Shown: piece after piece, positions 23,530 through 35,002 of the stretch
How positions within the stretch are numbered: position 1 is the stretch's first letter
Layout of the letters: every line of letters starts with the position of its first letter
Origin: Plotosus lineatus
Taxonomy: Eukaryota; Chordata; Actinopteri; Siluriformes; Plotosidae
NCBI GenBank assembly: GCA_024760905.1
Contig: CM045737.1
Location: 12,564,726 to 12,628,725 of the forward strand
DNA: 64,000 bases
Reading direction: 5' to 3'
The notes under the pieces: model-generated
The model's database searches: none
Seen by the model: only the letters and a program-made list of their open reading frames with translations
What the model was told of the DNA's origin: nothing
Translations under genes and position numbers: made by a program

Positions 23530-26500
23530 AATGCAGCTGTGAGGGAGGGGCACAAGCCAGTGTCTCTCCCTCACGCTGGTCCCAAGCCCGGATAAATGCA
23601 GGGGGTTGTGTCAGGAAGGGCATCCGGCGTAAAACAAATGCCAAATAAAACATGCGAGTCATATCAAAAACATTCATACCGGATCGGTCGAGGCCCGGGT
23701 TAACAACGACCGCCATCAGTGCTGTTAACCAACAGGGTGCTGGCGGAAATTGGACTACTGTTGGTCAAAGACGTCGAAGAAGGAGAAGCGGGAGGCGTGT
23801 CCATAGGCAGAGAGAGAAGAGGAAAAGCAGGAGTCTAAGACTGAAAGTAGGGACTTTGAATGTTGGAACTATGACAGGAAAAGGTAGAGAGCTGGCTGAC
23901 ATGATGCAGAGGAGGAAGGTAGACATACTGTGTGTTCAGGAGACCAGGTGGAAAGGTAGCAAGGCTAGAAGCTTAGGAGCAGGGTTTAAGCTGTTTTTTC
24001 ATGGTGTGGATGGGAAGAGAACTGGAGTAGGAGTCATCTTGAAGGAGGAGTTTGTGAGGAATGTTCTAGAAGTGAAAAGAGTGTCAGACAGAGTGATGAG
24101 TCTCAAGTTAGAAATTGAAGGCATGATGTTCAATGTTGTTAATGCTTATGCCCCACAGTCAGGATGTGAGCTAGAAGAGAAGGAGAGATTCTGGAGTGAG
24201 TTAGATGAAGTGATGCAGAATACCCCAAAGATGAGAGTAGTCATTGGGGCAGACTTCAATAGATGTGTTGGTGCAGGAAACAGAGGGGACGAGGAAGTGA
24301 TGGGCAGGTTTGGTATCCAGGACAGGAACACAGAAGGAGAGATGTTGGTAGATTTTGCAAAAAGGATGGAAATGGCGGTGGTAAATACTTTCTTCCAGAA
24401 GGGAGAGGAGCATAGAGTGACTTATAAAAGCGGAGGTAGGAGCACACAGGTAGACTACATCTTGTGTAGGCGATGTAGTTTGAAGGAAGTAAGTGACTGC
24501 AAAGTAGTAGCGGGTGAGAGTGTTGCCAAACAGCATAGGATGGTGGTGTGTAGGATGACTCTGATGGTGAGGAAGGTGAAGAAGCCAAAGGCAGAGCAGA
24601 AGACAAAGTGGTGGAAGCTGAAAAAGGAGGAGTGTCGTGTTGTCTTCAAGGAGGAGTTGAAAATGGCTTTGGGTGGTCAGGAAGTGCTTCCAGATGACTG
24701 GACAACCACAGCTAATGTGATCAGGGAGACAGGTAGGAGAATACTTGGTGTGTCATCTGGAAGGAGAGTAGATAAGGAGACTTGGTGGTGAAATGAGGAA
24801 GTGCAGGAGTGTGTACAAAGGAAGAGGTTAGCTAAGAAGAAGTGGGACAGAGAGGACCGAAGAGAGTAAACAGGAGTACAGGGAGACACAGCGTAAGGTG
24901 AAGGTAGCGATGTCAAAGGCCAAACAGAGGGCGTATGATGACTTGTATGCTCGGTTGGAAAGTAAAGAGGGAGAAAATGATTTATACAGGTTGGCACAGC
25001 AGAGAAGTAGAGATGGGAAGGATGTGCAGCAAGTTAGAGTGATTAAGGACAGAGAGGGAAATGTATTGACTGATGAAAGAAGTGTGCTGGGAAGATGGAA
25101 AGAGTACTTTGAAGAGCTGATGAATGAGGAAAATGAGAGAGAAAAAAGAGTAGAAGAGGTGACTGTTGAGGACCAGGAAGTAGCAAAGATTAGTAAGGGT
25201 GAAGTGAGGAGGGCATTGAAGAGGATGAAGAATAGAAAGGCAGTTGGCCCTGATGACATACCGGTGGAGGTATGGAAGTGTCTAGGAGAGGTAGCAGTAG
25301 ATTTTCTGACAAGAACATTTAACAACATCCGGACATTCAACAGGGTCTTAGAGAGTGGGAGGATGCCAGAGGAATGGAGGAGAAGTGTGCTGGCGCCCAT
25401 TTTTAAGAACAAGGGAGACGTGCAGAGTTGTGGCAACTACAGAGGGATAAAGTTGATGAGCCATATGATGAAGTTATGGGAAAGAACAGGGGAAGCAAGA
25501 CTAAGGGCAGAGGTCAGCATTTGTGAACAACAGTTTGGTTTCATGCCAAGAAAGAGCACCACAGATGCAGTGTTTTCCTTGAGGATGTTAATGGAGAAGA
25601 ACAGAGAAGGTCAGAAGGAGCTGCATTGTGTCTTTGTGGATCTGGAGAAAGCATATGACAGGGTGCCGAGAGAGGAACTGTGGTATTGAATGAGAAAGTC
25701 TGCAGTGGCAGAGAAGTATGTTAGAGTGGTGTACGACATGTATCAGAGATGTAAGACAGTGGTGAGGTGTGCTGTCGGTGTGACAGAAGAGTTCAAGGTG
25801 GAGGTGGGACTGCATCAAGGGTCAGCTCTGAGCCCCTTCTTGTTTGCCATGGTGATGGATAAGCTGACAGACGAGGTTAGACAAGAATCTCCATGGACTA
25901 TGATGTTTGTAGATGACATTGTGATCTGCAGTGAGAGCAGAGAACAAGTGCAGGAAAATCTAGAGAGGTGGAGGCATGCCCTGGAAAGGAGGGGAATGAA
26001 GGTTAGCCTCAGTAAGACAGAATACATGTGTATGAACGACAAGGTACCAACAGGAACGGTGAGGTTACAGGGAGCAGAGATAAGGAAGGTGGAGGATTTT
26101 AAGTACTTCGGCTCAACAATCCAGAGCAATGGAGAGTGTGGAAAAGAGGTGAAGAAGCGTGTGCAGGCAGGTTGGAATGGTTGGAGAAAAGTGTCCGGTG
26201 TGATGTGTGATAGGAGGGTATCGGCAAGAATGAAAGGAAAAGTGTATAAGACGGTGTTGAGGCCAGCGATGTTGTATGGTTTAGAAACAGTGGCACTGGG
26301 GAAAAGACAGGAGGCAGAGCTGGAGGGAGCAGAGATGAAAATGTTGAGATTCTCTTTGGGAGTAACGAGGATGGATAGGATCAGGAATGAGCACATCAGA
26401 GGGACAGCACATGTAAGATGTTTTGGAGACAAAGGCAGAGATGCTAGATTGAGATGATTTGGACATGTGCAGAGGAGGGATAGTGAGTATATTGGTAGTA

Positions 26501-26695
26501 GGATGCTGAGGTTGGAACTACCAAGCAGAAGGCCTAGAGGAAGACCAAAGAGACGATTCATGGACGTGGTGAAGGAGGACATGAAGGCAGTTGGTGTAAG
26601 AGAAAAAGATGCAGAGGTTAGGGTGAGATGGAGGCAGATGATTCGCTGTGGCCACCCCTGAAGGGAAAAGCTGAAAGGAAAAGAAGAAGAAGAAG
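23530..26695 (+). mobile_element. Full-length RTE-clade LINE
   Basis: Precisely bounded by the 16-bp duplication ACACAGTGAGGAGGAT at 23514-23529 and 26696-26711. A short 5' untranslated region precedes one long frame with AP-like endonuclease and reverse transcriptase. The 3' end is 'cgctgtggccacccctgaag' followed by a short GAA-type tail, typical of RTE elements, which lack a long poly-A. The length of 3166 bp fits a complete RTE element. Confidence 0.9.
23652..26661 (+). pseudogene. RTE endonuclease/reverse transcriptase, disabled
   Basis: The first segment (23652-24791) holds the AP-like endonuclease. Residues are numbered from the first Met: LNVGTM (Asn70), CVQETRW (Glu97), NAYAPQ (164-169), GADFN (Asp201, Asn203), VDYIL (Asp268) and KQHRMVV (His295). 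After a TGA at 24789 and a +1 frame change near 24865, the second frame holds the reverse transcriptase. It shows NYRGIKL, FVDLEKAYDRVPRE (motif A), HQGSALSPFLFAMVMD (motif B) and FVDDIV (catalytic motif, about 25910). The C-terminus follows, with FGHVQRRDSEYIG. Further TGA codons are at 25687-25689 and 26455-26457. All three TGAs fall where Trp is expected, and the last is directly supported by RWFGHVQ in the second RTE copy. Confidence 0.9.
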
Positions 26696-27104
26696 ACACA
26701 GTGAGGAGGATGGTAAGAGAAATAAAACGTTCTTTAAAGCTCACTGTTAAAGAATCATAACAAATGGGAGCATCTTGGGGTCACAAAGTCTCCAAAACAA
26801 CCACCAGGCTCCATCTACATGCCAACAAGCTGTTTGGGAGGCATGCAGGGAAAAAACTTTTATCACTCACAATCATAAACGCAAACGTCTTGAGTTCACT
26901 AAGCGGTACTGAAACTTCAACTGGGACCATGTGCCTCATCAGTTGAGCCTGAGATAGAGCTTTTTAACAACAAACACTCAAAGTAGGTCTGACGGAACAC
27001 AAAAGATGAGTATGCAGAAAAGCACCCCATGCTCAGTGTGAAGTATGGGGGAGGAATGGTGATGGGCCTGCTTCTCTTACGGCGGCCCTGAGAACCTTGT
27101 TAGG

Positions 27105-27485
27105 GTGCATGACATAATGAACACTTTGAAATATCAGGACATTTTAAATCAAAATCTGGTGGCCTTGGCACGAAAACTGAAGACGGGTCGTCACTGGGTA
27201 TTTCAGCAAGATAATGACCCTAAACATGTGTCCAAATCTACACAGAAATGTTTCAGGAGATACAGAATCAAGCTCCTCCCATTGCCATCTCAGTCCCCAG
27301 ACCTGAACCCCATTGAAAACCTGTGGAATGAGCTGAAGAGGAGATTGCAGAGGAGAGGACCCAGGTCGCTGGATGATTTGGAGAGATTGTCCAAGATCCA
27401 TCTGTCTATATTCTCCCATCTTGAGAAACATTATAAAAGCTTAGGTTCTGTTTTGTTGGTAAAAGAGGGTTTTGCAAAGTATTAA
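27105..27485 (+). pseudogene. Tc1 transposase C-terminal domain
   Basis: Contains HWVFQQDNDPKHVSKSTQ with the second catalytic Asp, then PSQSPDLNPIENLWNELKRR with the third acidic catalytic residue (Glu of PIENLW). It ends in LVKEGFAKY. The first catalytic Asp region upstream is eroded (IELFNNKHSK with stops). As a whole it is dead, but this 126-codon segment remains open. Confidence 0.85.
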
Positions 27486-27694
27486 TATTGGGGTGCTAGT
27501 AATTGTGGCATGTGTGATTTTGATGTTTAATATTTATTTCTGAATGTGAGTTTTTTTTCCATTGAATAAATGCAATTGAATTAAAAACTGGATTTTCCCT
27601 TTTTTTTTTTTTTTCATTGTGGTCCTGCATTATTTTGAAAAAATTCCATGAATTTATTAGAAGCTTTAACCAGGGCTGGCAATAATTATGGAAG

Positions 27695-27698
<4 letters not shown>

Positions 27699-27738
<40 letters not shown>

Positions 27739-27749
27739 TGTGTGTCTGC

Positions 27750-27797
<48 letters not shown>
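27699..27797. repeat. Compound (TG)n and (TA)n microsatellite
   Basis: TG repeats (27699-27745) start at the very end of the Tc1 terminal repeat and are followed by TA repeats (27751-27797). Confidence 0.97.
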
Positions 27798-27799
<2 letters not shown>

Positions 27800-27830
27800 T
27801 ATATATATCCTATATATATGCTATACATAT

Positions 27831-27862
27831 AGCAGGATCACTGCTCCTAAGGTTGGGGGTTC
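27831..27862 (+). mobile_element. SINE-1/2 head fragment
   Basis: Matches 'ggatcactgctcctaaggtt' of the tRNA-like head, including GGGGGTTC, and then stops. Confidence 0.5.
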
Positions 27863-27863
27863 T

Positions 27864-28348
27864 TATAGCCCGGTGCGCCTTATGTGTGGATGAGGCTGCC
27901 TGGCTCTATCTCACTGACACCATCAAAACCCAAACTAATTCAGAACTTCCCATCATTCCATCAGATAAACCAAAGAGCTCCATCAGCTAGATATCGATGT
28001 CAACAGATCATAAGTTAGAAGGATCCAGGTTTTATATCCAAATACCAGCATTACCGCTATCGTAGTCAGGTGACTCGCTCGCTCCAACTTGCACAACTCT
28101 TAAACTCCAACACTGAAGATGAAGCATTTGATAGATTTGTGTAAGAGGAATGAACTGAATAAGTGAATTTATTGTTTTATATTATTACACCTGAGCAATG
28201 TTGAGAATTGAATCAAGTTTGACTTATCTGACTTTTGTTTTGCTTGATGCGCCTTATAATCTGGTGCGTCTTGTGTTTGGACAGAGGCCACTCAAGCCGC
28301 GTTTGTTGCTATTGCACCCTATAATCTAGTGCACCTTATGGCCCGGAG

Positions 28349-28349
<1 letters not shown>
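27864..28349 (+). mobile_element. pogo-related non-autonomous element
   Basis: Has the motifs 'ccggtgcgccttatgtgtgg' at the left and 'gatgcgccttataatctggt' and 'agtgcaccttatggcccgg' at the right. The interior keeps short coding-like remnants ending LNSNTEDEAFDRFV. It resembles the large fish family with such ends but is too eroded to assign firmly. Confidence 0.5.
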
Positions 28350-28409
<60 letters not shown>

Positions 28410-28438
28410 CGTGTGCACGTGTGTACGTGTGTGTGTGT
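28350..28438. repeat. (GT)n microsatellite, imperfect
   Basis: GT repeats with CG and AC interruptions after 28405. Confidence 0.97.
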
Positions 28439-28599
28439 AGCATAAAACACAGTGATATGGTCAAAAGACGATATCAAATATTAAAGAACTATTTTATTTC
28501 TGGACACAGAATTTGATCCCAGTTATTTCCAAATTCTAATATTGTAATCTTCCTTGTTTAAAGATTCAATTTGGTGGAAATAGCATATAAATCACTAAA

Positions 28600-28850
28600 G
28601 AGACATCCTGTACAGGAGTAGTCTAATGGTAATCTAATGGTTGGATTCCTGAGCAGGAAACATGTGTGGCAATGAGTTGCACCTTCTGCTCCTTCACCTT
28701 ACCGTGTGAAGTGCCCTTGAGCAAGGCACCCAACCCCCAACTCCTCTCTGGGCATCCTCAAGGTGTGTGGCAGCCCACTGCTCACTGTTTACGTGTACTG
28801 TGCATGTGTCCTCACTGTTGCAGATTCAATAATTTCCCTTGCAAAATTAA
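28600..28850 (+). mobile_element. Probable other tRNA-derived SINE, degraded
   Basis: Contains 'gcccttgagcaaggcaccca', 'gtgtggcagcccactgctc' and 'gttgcagattcaataatt', a signature I associate with a common fish SINE body. The head is poorly preserved. Confidence 0.45.
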
Positions 28851-29997
28851 CACAATGCAGCAAAATAAAAATTAAGAAAAACGCTAAGCTTTTTTTGGTG
28901 AAATCCAGCTTTCAAACAAGCAGAGCCAGAAAAGACTACTGTACAACATAACATCAATAATAAAGTTAAATATTATTTACTGTACTACTGGCTCAGTTAC
29001 TTAATTTCATAGTTATATCAAGAAGCATCTACTTGGTCTTGCATTACTAAGTGACTGGATGTGTGGAGCCATGCTTATATCATTTCAAATCTGTAAAGAA
29101 AAATAGTTGTTTTGAAAGTGAAATAAAAATGTGATTGTTTCCTATTGCACTAATGAAGCTGCTATTATTTCTTGTCTTCGAGACAAACTACACAGCATTT
29201 TCTGCATCAAGTGTGTTCTGTATAACTAAACCATTGCATTCAACAGTGTGTGTTTTGTTTCAACCCAAACAGACATAAAGATAAACAGGAAGCATCTCAG
29301 CTGTTGAACATCACCGTGGCAACAAGGTCACTGAACCCTTCAACTGGTCAGAGATGTGTCAGAGATCATACAAAAGCATTGTGTTTGAATGGAGGGATAC
29401 TTGGCAAGTTTGGAAACTTGTTTCACATCAGCATTCAAAGTCATACTCAAGGCATTCTTCAGCTTCAGCATTCTGAGGATAAGAAATCCACTTTATAAAA
29501 CAATGGAAAAGTATAGAATGTCATTCATTACTTCCAGTATGAGTCAAATTTAACATTTGTCTGTATTCTCCCATCTTTGATTTCTCTTTGAGCTCTCCCA
29601 CCAGCACCACCACCACTACCATCACAACACATAATTCCATATAAATAATGACAGATACCCAAAACTAAATTGAGCTCAATCATTAGACTGAGAATTATCA
29701 GTCGGGGTAAATAACTGAGGCTGTAACCCCTGAAGCTGAATCAGCTGACACACACATCAGCTAGTGGCTGAATATATTATTACAACATGCAGTGAAAGGG
29801 GAAAGGCACAATTTTTGAACCCTGGGAACGCAATAAATAAATAAATAAATAACTAGATAAATGAATAATAAAAACACATGTGACAAACAAAAGAGCAAAA
29901 CAAGCCTAGCAGATAGCCTACGAGTACACCCCCCCCCCCCCCCCCAGGGGCCTACCAGAGCTAAATATAGCCAGATATAATGAACTTAACAAAATGG

Positions 29998-29998
<1 letters not shown>
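28851..29998. other. Unassigned sequence with poly-C
   Basis: No element recognised. There is a TAAA run near 29835 and a 17-base C tract at 29929-29945. The 82-codon frame at 29250-29498 has no recognised domain. Confidence 0.35.
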
Positions 29999-30070
<72 letters not shown>

Positions 30071-30292
30071 TCCCTAGAGGTTTATCAAAGGCCGGCCATG
30101 TCTCTTACTGTCTATGGTGAGAGGCTCATGTAAAAGAACCATTTCTGACTTTCATCAAGAGTAGCTGCATAGTTGTCAGCATGTTTCTACCCTGCGATGG
30201 CCTGGCCCTTGCCCAGAGTCAGATGAGGTGGACACTAGCCTCCCTGTGACCGTAATTATCATTAAGTGGCTCAGAAAATGAATGATGAATGA

Positions 30293-30359
<67 letters not shown>
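29999..30359 (+). repeat. SINE-1 flanked by two (TAA)n arrays
   Basis: TAA repeats at 29999-30070, SINE-1 at 30071-30293 (head absent; starts near 'ggtttatcaaaggccggcc', tail ends GAATGATGAATGAATT), then TAA repeats at 30294-30359. Either the SINE inserted into a TAA tract or both ends expanded afterwards. Confidence 0.85.
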
Positions 30360-30362
<3 letters not shown>

Positions 30363-31547
30363 CTCACAATTGTGAGTAAACACAGATACAATTATGGTAT
30401 GGAAGGCAGTCAGCTCTAAATGAGCTCTAGCATGAACACATTCTGCTATATAGAGTACAAAACAGGGTAATTAGTAACCAATTACTCTCACTGGAAAAAG
30501 CCTAGGGTGGTGGGAGTTGGGTGTAGGCAAAGGTAAACAAAGTGCAGGAGAACATGGGAAACATTCACTCTGATCCACAAAGAAAATATAAGTGTATGAT
30601 CACAGTTAGAGTGTTTTGGACTGCGCTGTTTAGTTGATTTTACTCGATATATCAACTACAAAAGACACATTATTTTACAGCAAAATAGCACGGTGTGCAG
30701 TCTCAAGCTCAGACCAACCGAGTTGTTATTTTCCCATCTAGCATAATAGCATTAGCATTAGGAAATGCAACTGAATCTTTCTGAGTTTATGTTGATCTTG
30801 AAATGAGGCAGGCAGGTGGATGATATAATCAAACTTGGGTGTGTTGTTGCATAAGTGCAATGCAAATAGTGTGCACTCTGCTTGTTACACATACAGGGAC
30901 ACAGCATGGCACGTATCATAATATAAAACAATTATTGTACACTTCAGGATCATGTCATTTAAAATATATGAGTGATAATGCATAGCTGTAACCTATGTCA
31001 GAGTTATGGCCTATCCGTGTTTCACGTCATGAAAATGTTCCATTTTGTAAGGAAAAAGGATTCATAAAAAAAAAAAAAGTATATATATTGGAACACTACA
31101 TAACATGAAGGTTTCAATTAACAATTATTTGCCAAATAAGTATGTCCACTTAGACTGTGGTGAATGATTGTTTTTGACATATACTACAAAAAAAAACATA
31201 CATCAACTATTTTTATAATTTATTATAAAATAGGGAAGTGAGATTCACACTTTACCAGCAGAGCATAAACACATTAGGTAATGGAATGTTTCTAAACTCA
31301 TTTAAAATTTGAGTATAAGTGACACAGCATCATAAACACACGCAAACAAAAATGGAATGATTATAGTTCTTTTACTTTCAAAGACAATGATGACACTATC
31401 TACTCCAAGTCATTGTGACATACCTTAAGTGTCTGTTGTTTTGATTGATACATTATCCACTAAAAATAATATCTAACAACCTCTATGTAGTGGTCCAGTC
31501 AGAAAGCATCTTTATGTCTGACATATAGCATACACAGCAAACAATTC
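30360..31547. other. Unassigned sequence
   Basis: AT-rich. No gene or repeat family recognised. Confidence 0.35.
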
Positions 31548-32080
31548 AACATGGGATGCCAATCAACACAGCCCTGTACACTGCTCCCACACACCTTCGG
31601 CAGTAGCTATGAACCCTCCTATGTGATGATGCTTTTTGTAGACTTCTGCTCCGCTTTTAACACAGTCCAACCACATGAACTGGCTCATAAGTTGGGCAGT
31701 TTGGGCCTAGGGAGCTGACTGTGCACCTGCATACTGGACTTTTCTCAGCAACAGACCTCAAAACATCAAGATAGCAGAACCCATTTCCTCCATTCTCATC
31801 CTGAACACCGGAACACCACAGGGGTGTGTCCTTGGTACCCTCTTCTTCTCCCTCTTTGCACACTGTCACCCCATTTACACCAACACCACCATCATCAAAT
31901 TGACAACACTGTCATAAGGCTGATTATAGATAACACTGAGTCAGTCAACAGGAAGGAGGCACTCCATCTGCAGCAGTGGTACAACAATAACCTGGAACTA
32001 AACACATGCAAAACCAAAGAGATGACAATGGACTTTAGGAGCTCGAAACAAACCGAGCCTTCTACACTGATAGAGAGGAG
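31548..32080 (+). pseudogene. CR1/Jockey-like LINE reverse transcriptase fragment
   Basis: Reads MLFVDFCSAFNTVQPHELAH (palm motif A), NTGTPQGCVLGTLFFSLF (motif B) and LELNTCKTKEMTMDFRSS. A stop interrupts between A and B, and the expected IIKFADDTT is reduced to IIKL-TT by a small deletion, so the catalytic Asp pair is gone. The family is the fish CR1/Jockey-superfamily group that I would compare with Rex1. The clade is uncertain. Confidence 0.7.
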
Positions 32081-32485
32081 GTAGGGTGCTTCACGGTTCT
32101 TGTATTCCACATTTCTGTTGACTTCATCATAAATCAAAAAATTTGGCCCATAAACATCTCCCATAAATCTCAGGTAGGGAAAGCATTGATTTTCGTTGTC
32201 CATGCAACAGTTGACAATAAAGATCCCTTTCTGGCCACTCTTTCATAAGCGTAATTCTGTGGAGTGTACAGCTTAGTGTATTCAAGTGGACAGATACACA
32301 AATCTCCACTGTAAACTTTTTCAGCTCATTTATTTTATTTTATTTTATTTTATTTATTTATTTATTTTTTAATCACGTCTTTAATTAATGCCCTCCTTTC
32401 CTGGTCTGTAAGTTTTAATGGACGGCCTTTCCAGACAGGTTTGTTGTCATATTCTTTTGATTTTAAGATGAATTTACTAGTTGGC

Positions 32486-32550
32486 CAGTAGTAGCCTGGT
32501 GGTAAGGTGCTGATCTCAAGGTTGTGGTTTGCCCTCTCTTAATGGGTTGT

Positions 32551-32626
<76 letters not shown>

Positions 32627-32880
32627 ACACCCGTGCAGCTGACTGGGTAATCAAAGGCCAGTCATGTCTCTCACTGTCTATGGTGTGAGGAATGTAAAAG
32701 AACCATTGCTGACTTTTGTCGCGAGTATGCTACATTGTTGTCCGTGTATTTCTGCCCTGTAATGGCATGGCAAGCTGTTTGGGCTGTACTCTGCCCTCAC
32801 CCAGCGTCAACTGAGATGGGCACCTGCCTCCCCATGACCCTAATTAGTATTAAGTAGTACAGAAGATGAATGAATGAAAA
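32486..32880 (+). mobile_element. SINE-1 with (CA)n in its linker
   Basis: Head 'agcctggtggtaaggtgctg' and a damaged B box, then a (CA)n tract at 32552-32625 where other copies have a C-run, then body and L2-like tail ending GATGAATGAATGAAA. Confidence 0.8.
32552..32625. repeat. (CA)n microsatellite in SINE-1
   Basis: 37 CA units replacing the C-rich linker between SINE head and body. Confidence 0.98.
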
Positions 32881-33170
32881 GTATTTACTCGCTAACCCTG
32901 ATTTGTACTTTTATAAAACTCTGTTCTTGGTCTGTTTGGAGAGCTTCTTGGTCTTCATAGTATCATTTGCTTGGATTGGTGGTGTTGCAGAGTCTGGGGC
33001 TTTTCAAAACAGGTGTATTATATGCTGAGACACTAAGACGGTCCACAGATGAACCTGAATTATCTAATTTTGTGACTTCTGTTTGTAATTATTAGCACTG
33101 GATTTCAGTGAGAAAATTCGTTTGTATATTTACTTCTTATTTTTATATTCCTTGGATTTTATTGTAAACT

Positions 33171-33529
33171 TTTGTTTTTATTTCAGGCCACCAATTTGGA
33201 CTATGTTCTATTACATCAAATATAAAAAAATGTACACTGAGATAACAAATTCCAAGGCAAGACAATGGTTGTCGGTGGGGTGGGAAGTGTGTGTGTGTGT
33301 GTGGGGGGGGGGGGGGGGTGTTTTGAACAATTTTGCAAGTGACTGTACTTATCATTCGACAAATATAAACATTCAACCATGACAAAGATTTTTCCAAGTT
33401 TCACTTTTTACAAGTTACACTCAGAATGACATATTGTTGGCACTCTAAACAACCTTTAACACAGTGAGCATCTCTTCATCCACCAAAGAATTGGCGTAAT
33501 TCATATGAACTAAAGTGTTAATGTGTATA
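33171..33529. other. Unassigned sequence with poly-G
   Basis: A GT run followed by an 18-base G tract near 33301-33318. No family recognised. The insertion-site TA of the next element is at 33528-33529. Confidence 0.4.
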
Positions 33530-33799
33530 CAGGGATCTCTCGCTTTCCGCGGTTAATTGTGACCGAGATCCCCCCGCGACAGTTGAATTCCGCGAAGTAG
33601 GCTCAACCCACCTGTCTGACATATATTACGTACATGTACAAGTGTATATAATCTTAATAAATACATATTCAATGCTATAAATGCTTATAATAACAATTAA
33701 ATATTTAAAATTAACTAATTCATAAGAAATTCATTTTAAAAAAAAATGCGATGCACTGAAGCCGCGTGAATTGAAACGCCAAGTAATGAGGGATGCCTG
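33530..33799 (+). mobile_element. TIR-B element, complete short form
   Basis: Starts CAGGGATCTCTCGC and ends 'atgagggatgcctg', with TA at 33528-33529 and 33800-33801. At 270 bp it is the most compact intact copy in the window and defines the family ends. No coding capacity. Confidence 0.8.
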
Positions 33800-34450
33800 T
33801 ATATCATTTTTAATTTTAAAAATATGCCTAATCCTTCCCAAATGTCTTAAATAGGATGACTCATTAGATGTATACATTTAGATTAATTTAATTGTCTTAA
33901 AATGAAAAAAAAAAATGAAATCAACAGGGACTCTTTTTCTTTCTCGTTCTTACTCATTTTCTAAGAAGAGGTTTTTCTCTACAACTTTACAAGCATGCTT
34001 GCAAGATGTGACCCCTGTAGCCTTTCCTAGTCGAGGGATGAAAAAAGCCGGTCTATATTGAATTTTAATTGAACACAGCCCTATTGGGGTCATACAATGC
34101 ATCCTCTATCTAACTACACTTATCCTGCGCTTATCTTCCTTCTTGTCTTCAGCTGACAGTGACTCAAATTTACCCTCAAGGCCAAAATCAAAAGGTTAGT
34201 ATCTTGTGGATGCATCTTGTGGGTTGCTGTGAACAGATGTGTGGATTTTGTGATTAGATGGGAGTCTGAATCCAATTTGTCCTTCTGTCTTTCAAGCGAT
34301 ATTCACACAAAATTGTGACAACTAGAGCAAAATTCAGTTACGTGTCATAATTAATGACCATTTGCATAGTTGTAAATATTTAATTACGAATTTCTCAAGT
34401 TTTCTTTGTAGTTTTGCTTTTCTTCATTTTAGAAAATATAAACTCTGCCT
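33800..34450. other. Unassigned sequence
   Basis: No gene or repeat recognised. Confidence 0.35.
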
Positions 34451-34806
34451 AGGTGGCACGATGGCGTAGCGGTTAACACGGCGGCCTCACAGCAAGAAGG
34501 CCTGGGTTCGATTCCCAGCCTGGGAGTTTCTGTGTGGAGCTTGCATGTTCTCCCCGTGCTTATGTGGGTTTCCTCCGGGTACTCCAGTTTCCTCCCACAG
34601 TCCAAAAACAGGCATGGTAGGTTAATTGGCTGTTCTAAAGCTCCCCTAGGTGTCCTTAGCTGTAAATGGTTGTGTGAGTGTTGGCTCTGTGATGGCCTGG
34701 CGAGCTGTCCAGGGTGTACCTCTCCCTTGCCCCGAGTCAGCCGAGATGGGCGCCAGCCTCCTTGTAACCTGAATTAGGAGTAAGAGGTTCAGAAAAGGAA
34801 TGAATG
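34451..34806 (+). mobile_element. SINE-D, full length and well preserved
   Basis: Head 'ggtggcacgatggcgtagcg' with B box GGTTCGATTCCC, body 'gcatgttctccccgtgctta', and L2-like tail ending AATGAATGAA. Good reference copy for the family. Confidence 0.85.
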
Positions 34807-35002
34807 AAGGAACTCAGCCTTTAACCATAACTGTGAAGCTGAATGTAAAATTCAGAAAATTTTCCCATAAGCCCCTTTCACAAAAAAAAAAAAAAAACGT
34901 TCTACAAAAGGCACTGACATAGGTTTGAATTGGGTGGATTTAGAAGCTGTATAGTTGCATTCACATGTATGTCCTGTATGTCTATTGTGGTGAAAAGATC
35001 TG

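Larger units (their letters stand above)
23365..27700 (+). mobile_element. Tc1/mariner element split by an RTE LINE
   Basis: The 5' part (about 23380-23513) encodes VRGIIKKFNTSRTSLDKDTR, matching the N-terminal region of a Tc1 transposase. The frame resumes at 26712 with VREIKRSLKLTVK and continues to the catalytic C-terminus at 27105-27485. The right terminal repeat ends in 'aataattatggaaggcagtg' at about 27700. Substitutions and stops show it was inactive. The left terminal repeat is not visible. Confidence 0.75.
32081..33170 (-). mobile_element. Tc1/mariner remnant interrupted by SINE-1
   Basis: The minus-strand frame 32127-32309 reads VSVHLNTLSCTLHRITL, matching the second helix-turn-helix of Tc1 transposases. 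Plus positions 32375-32450 give GRPLKLTDQERRALIK in reverse, the inter-helix region. Plus 32930-33010 carries the start codon region ('cttcttggtcttcatag') and 5' flank. A SINE lies between at 32486-32880. Only the N-terminal half is represented. Confidence 0.65.

Noticed and set aside
24828..26744. Long minus-strand frames (202 and 309 codons) over the RTE
   Set aside because: They are antisense shadows of the RTE coding sequence, as are the plus-strand frames at 49013-49771 over the second RTE copy and 54814-56511 over the 736-codon LINE frame.
31895..32309. Minus-strand frames looking like a host protein (MDNENQCFPYLRFMGDVYG and the overlapping 60-codon frame)
   Set aside because: They overlap in different frames. 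The neighbouring codons match a Tc1 transposase helix-turn-helix (VSVHLNTLSCTLHRITL), so the region is a frameshifted Tc1 remnant.
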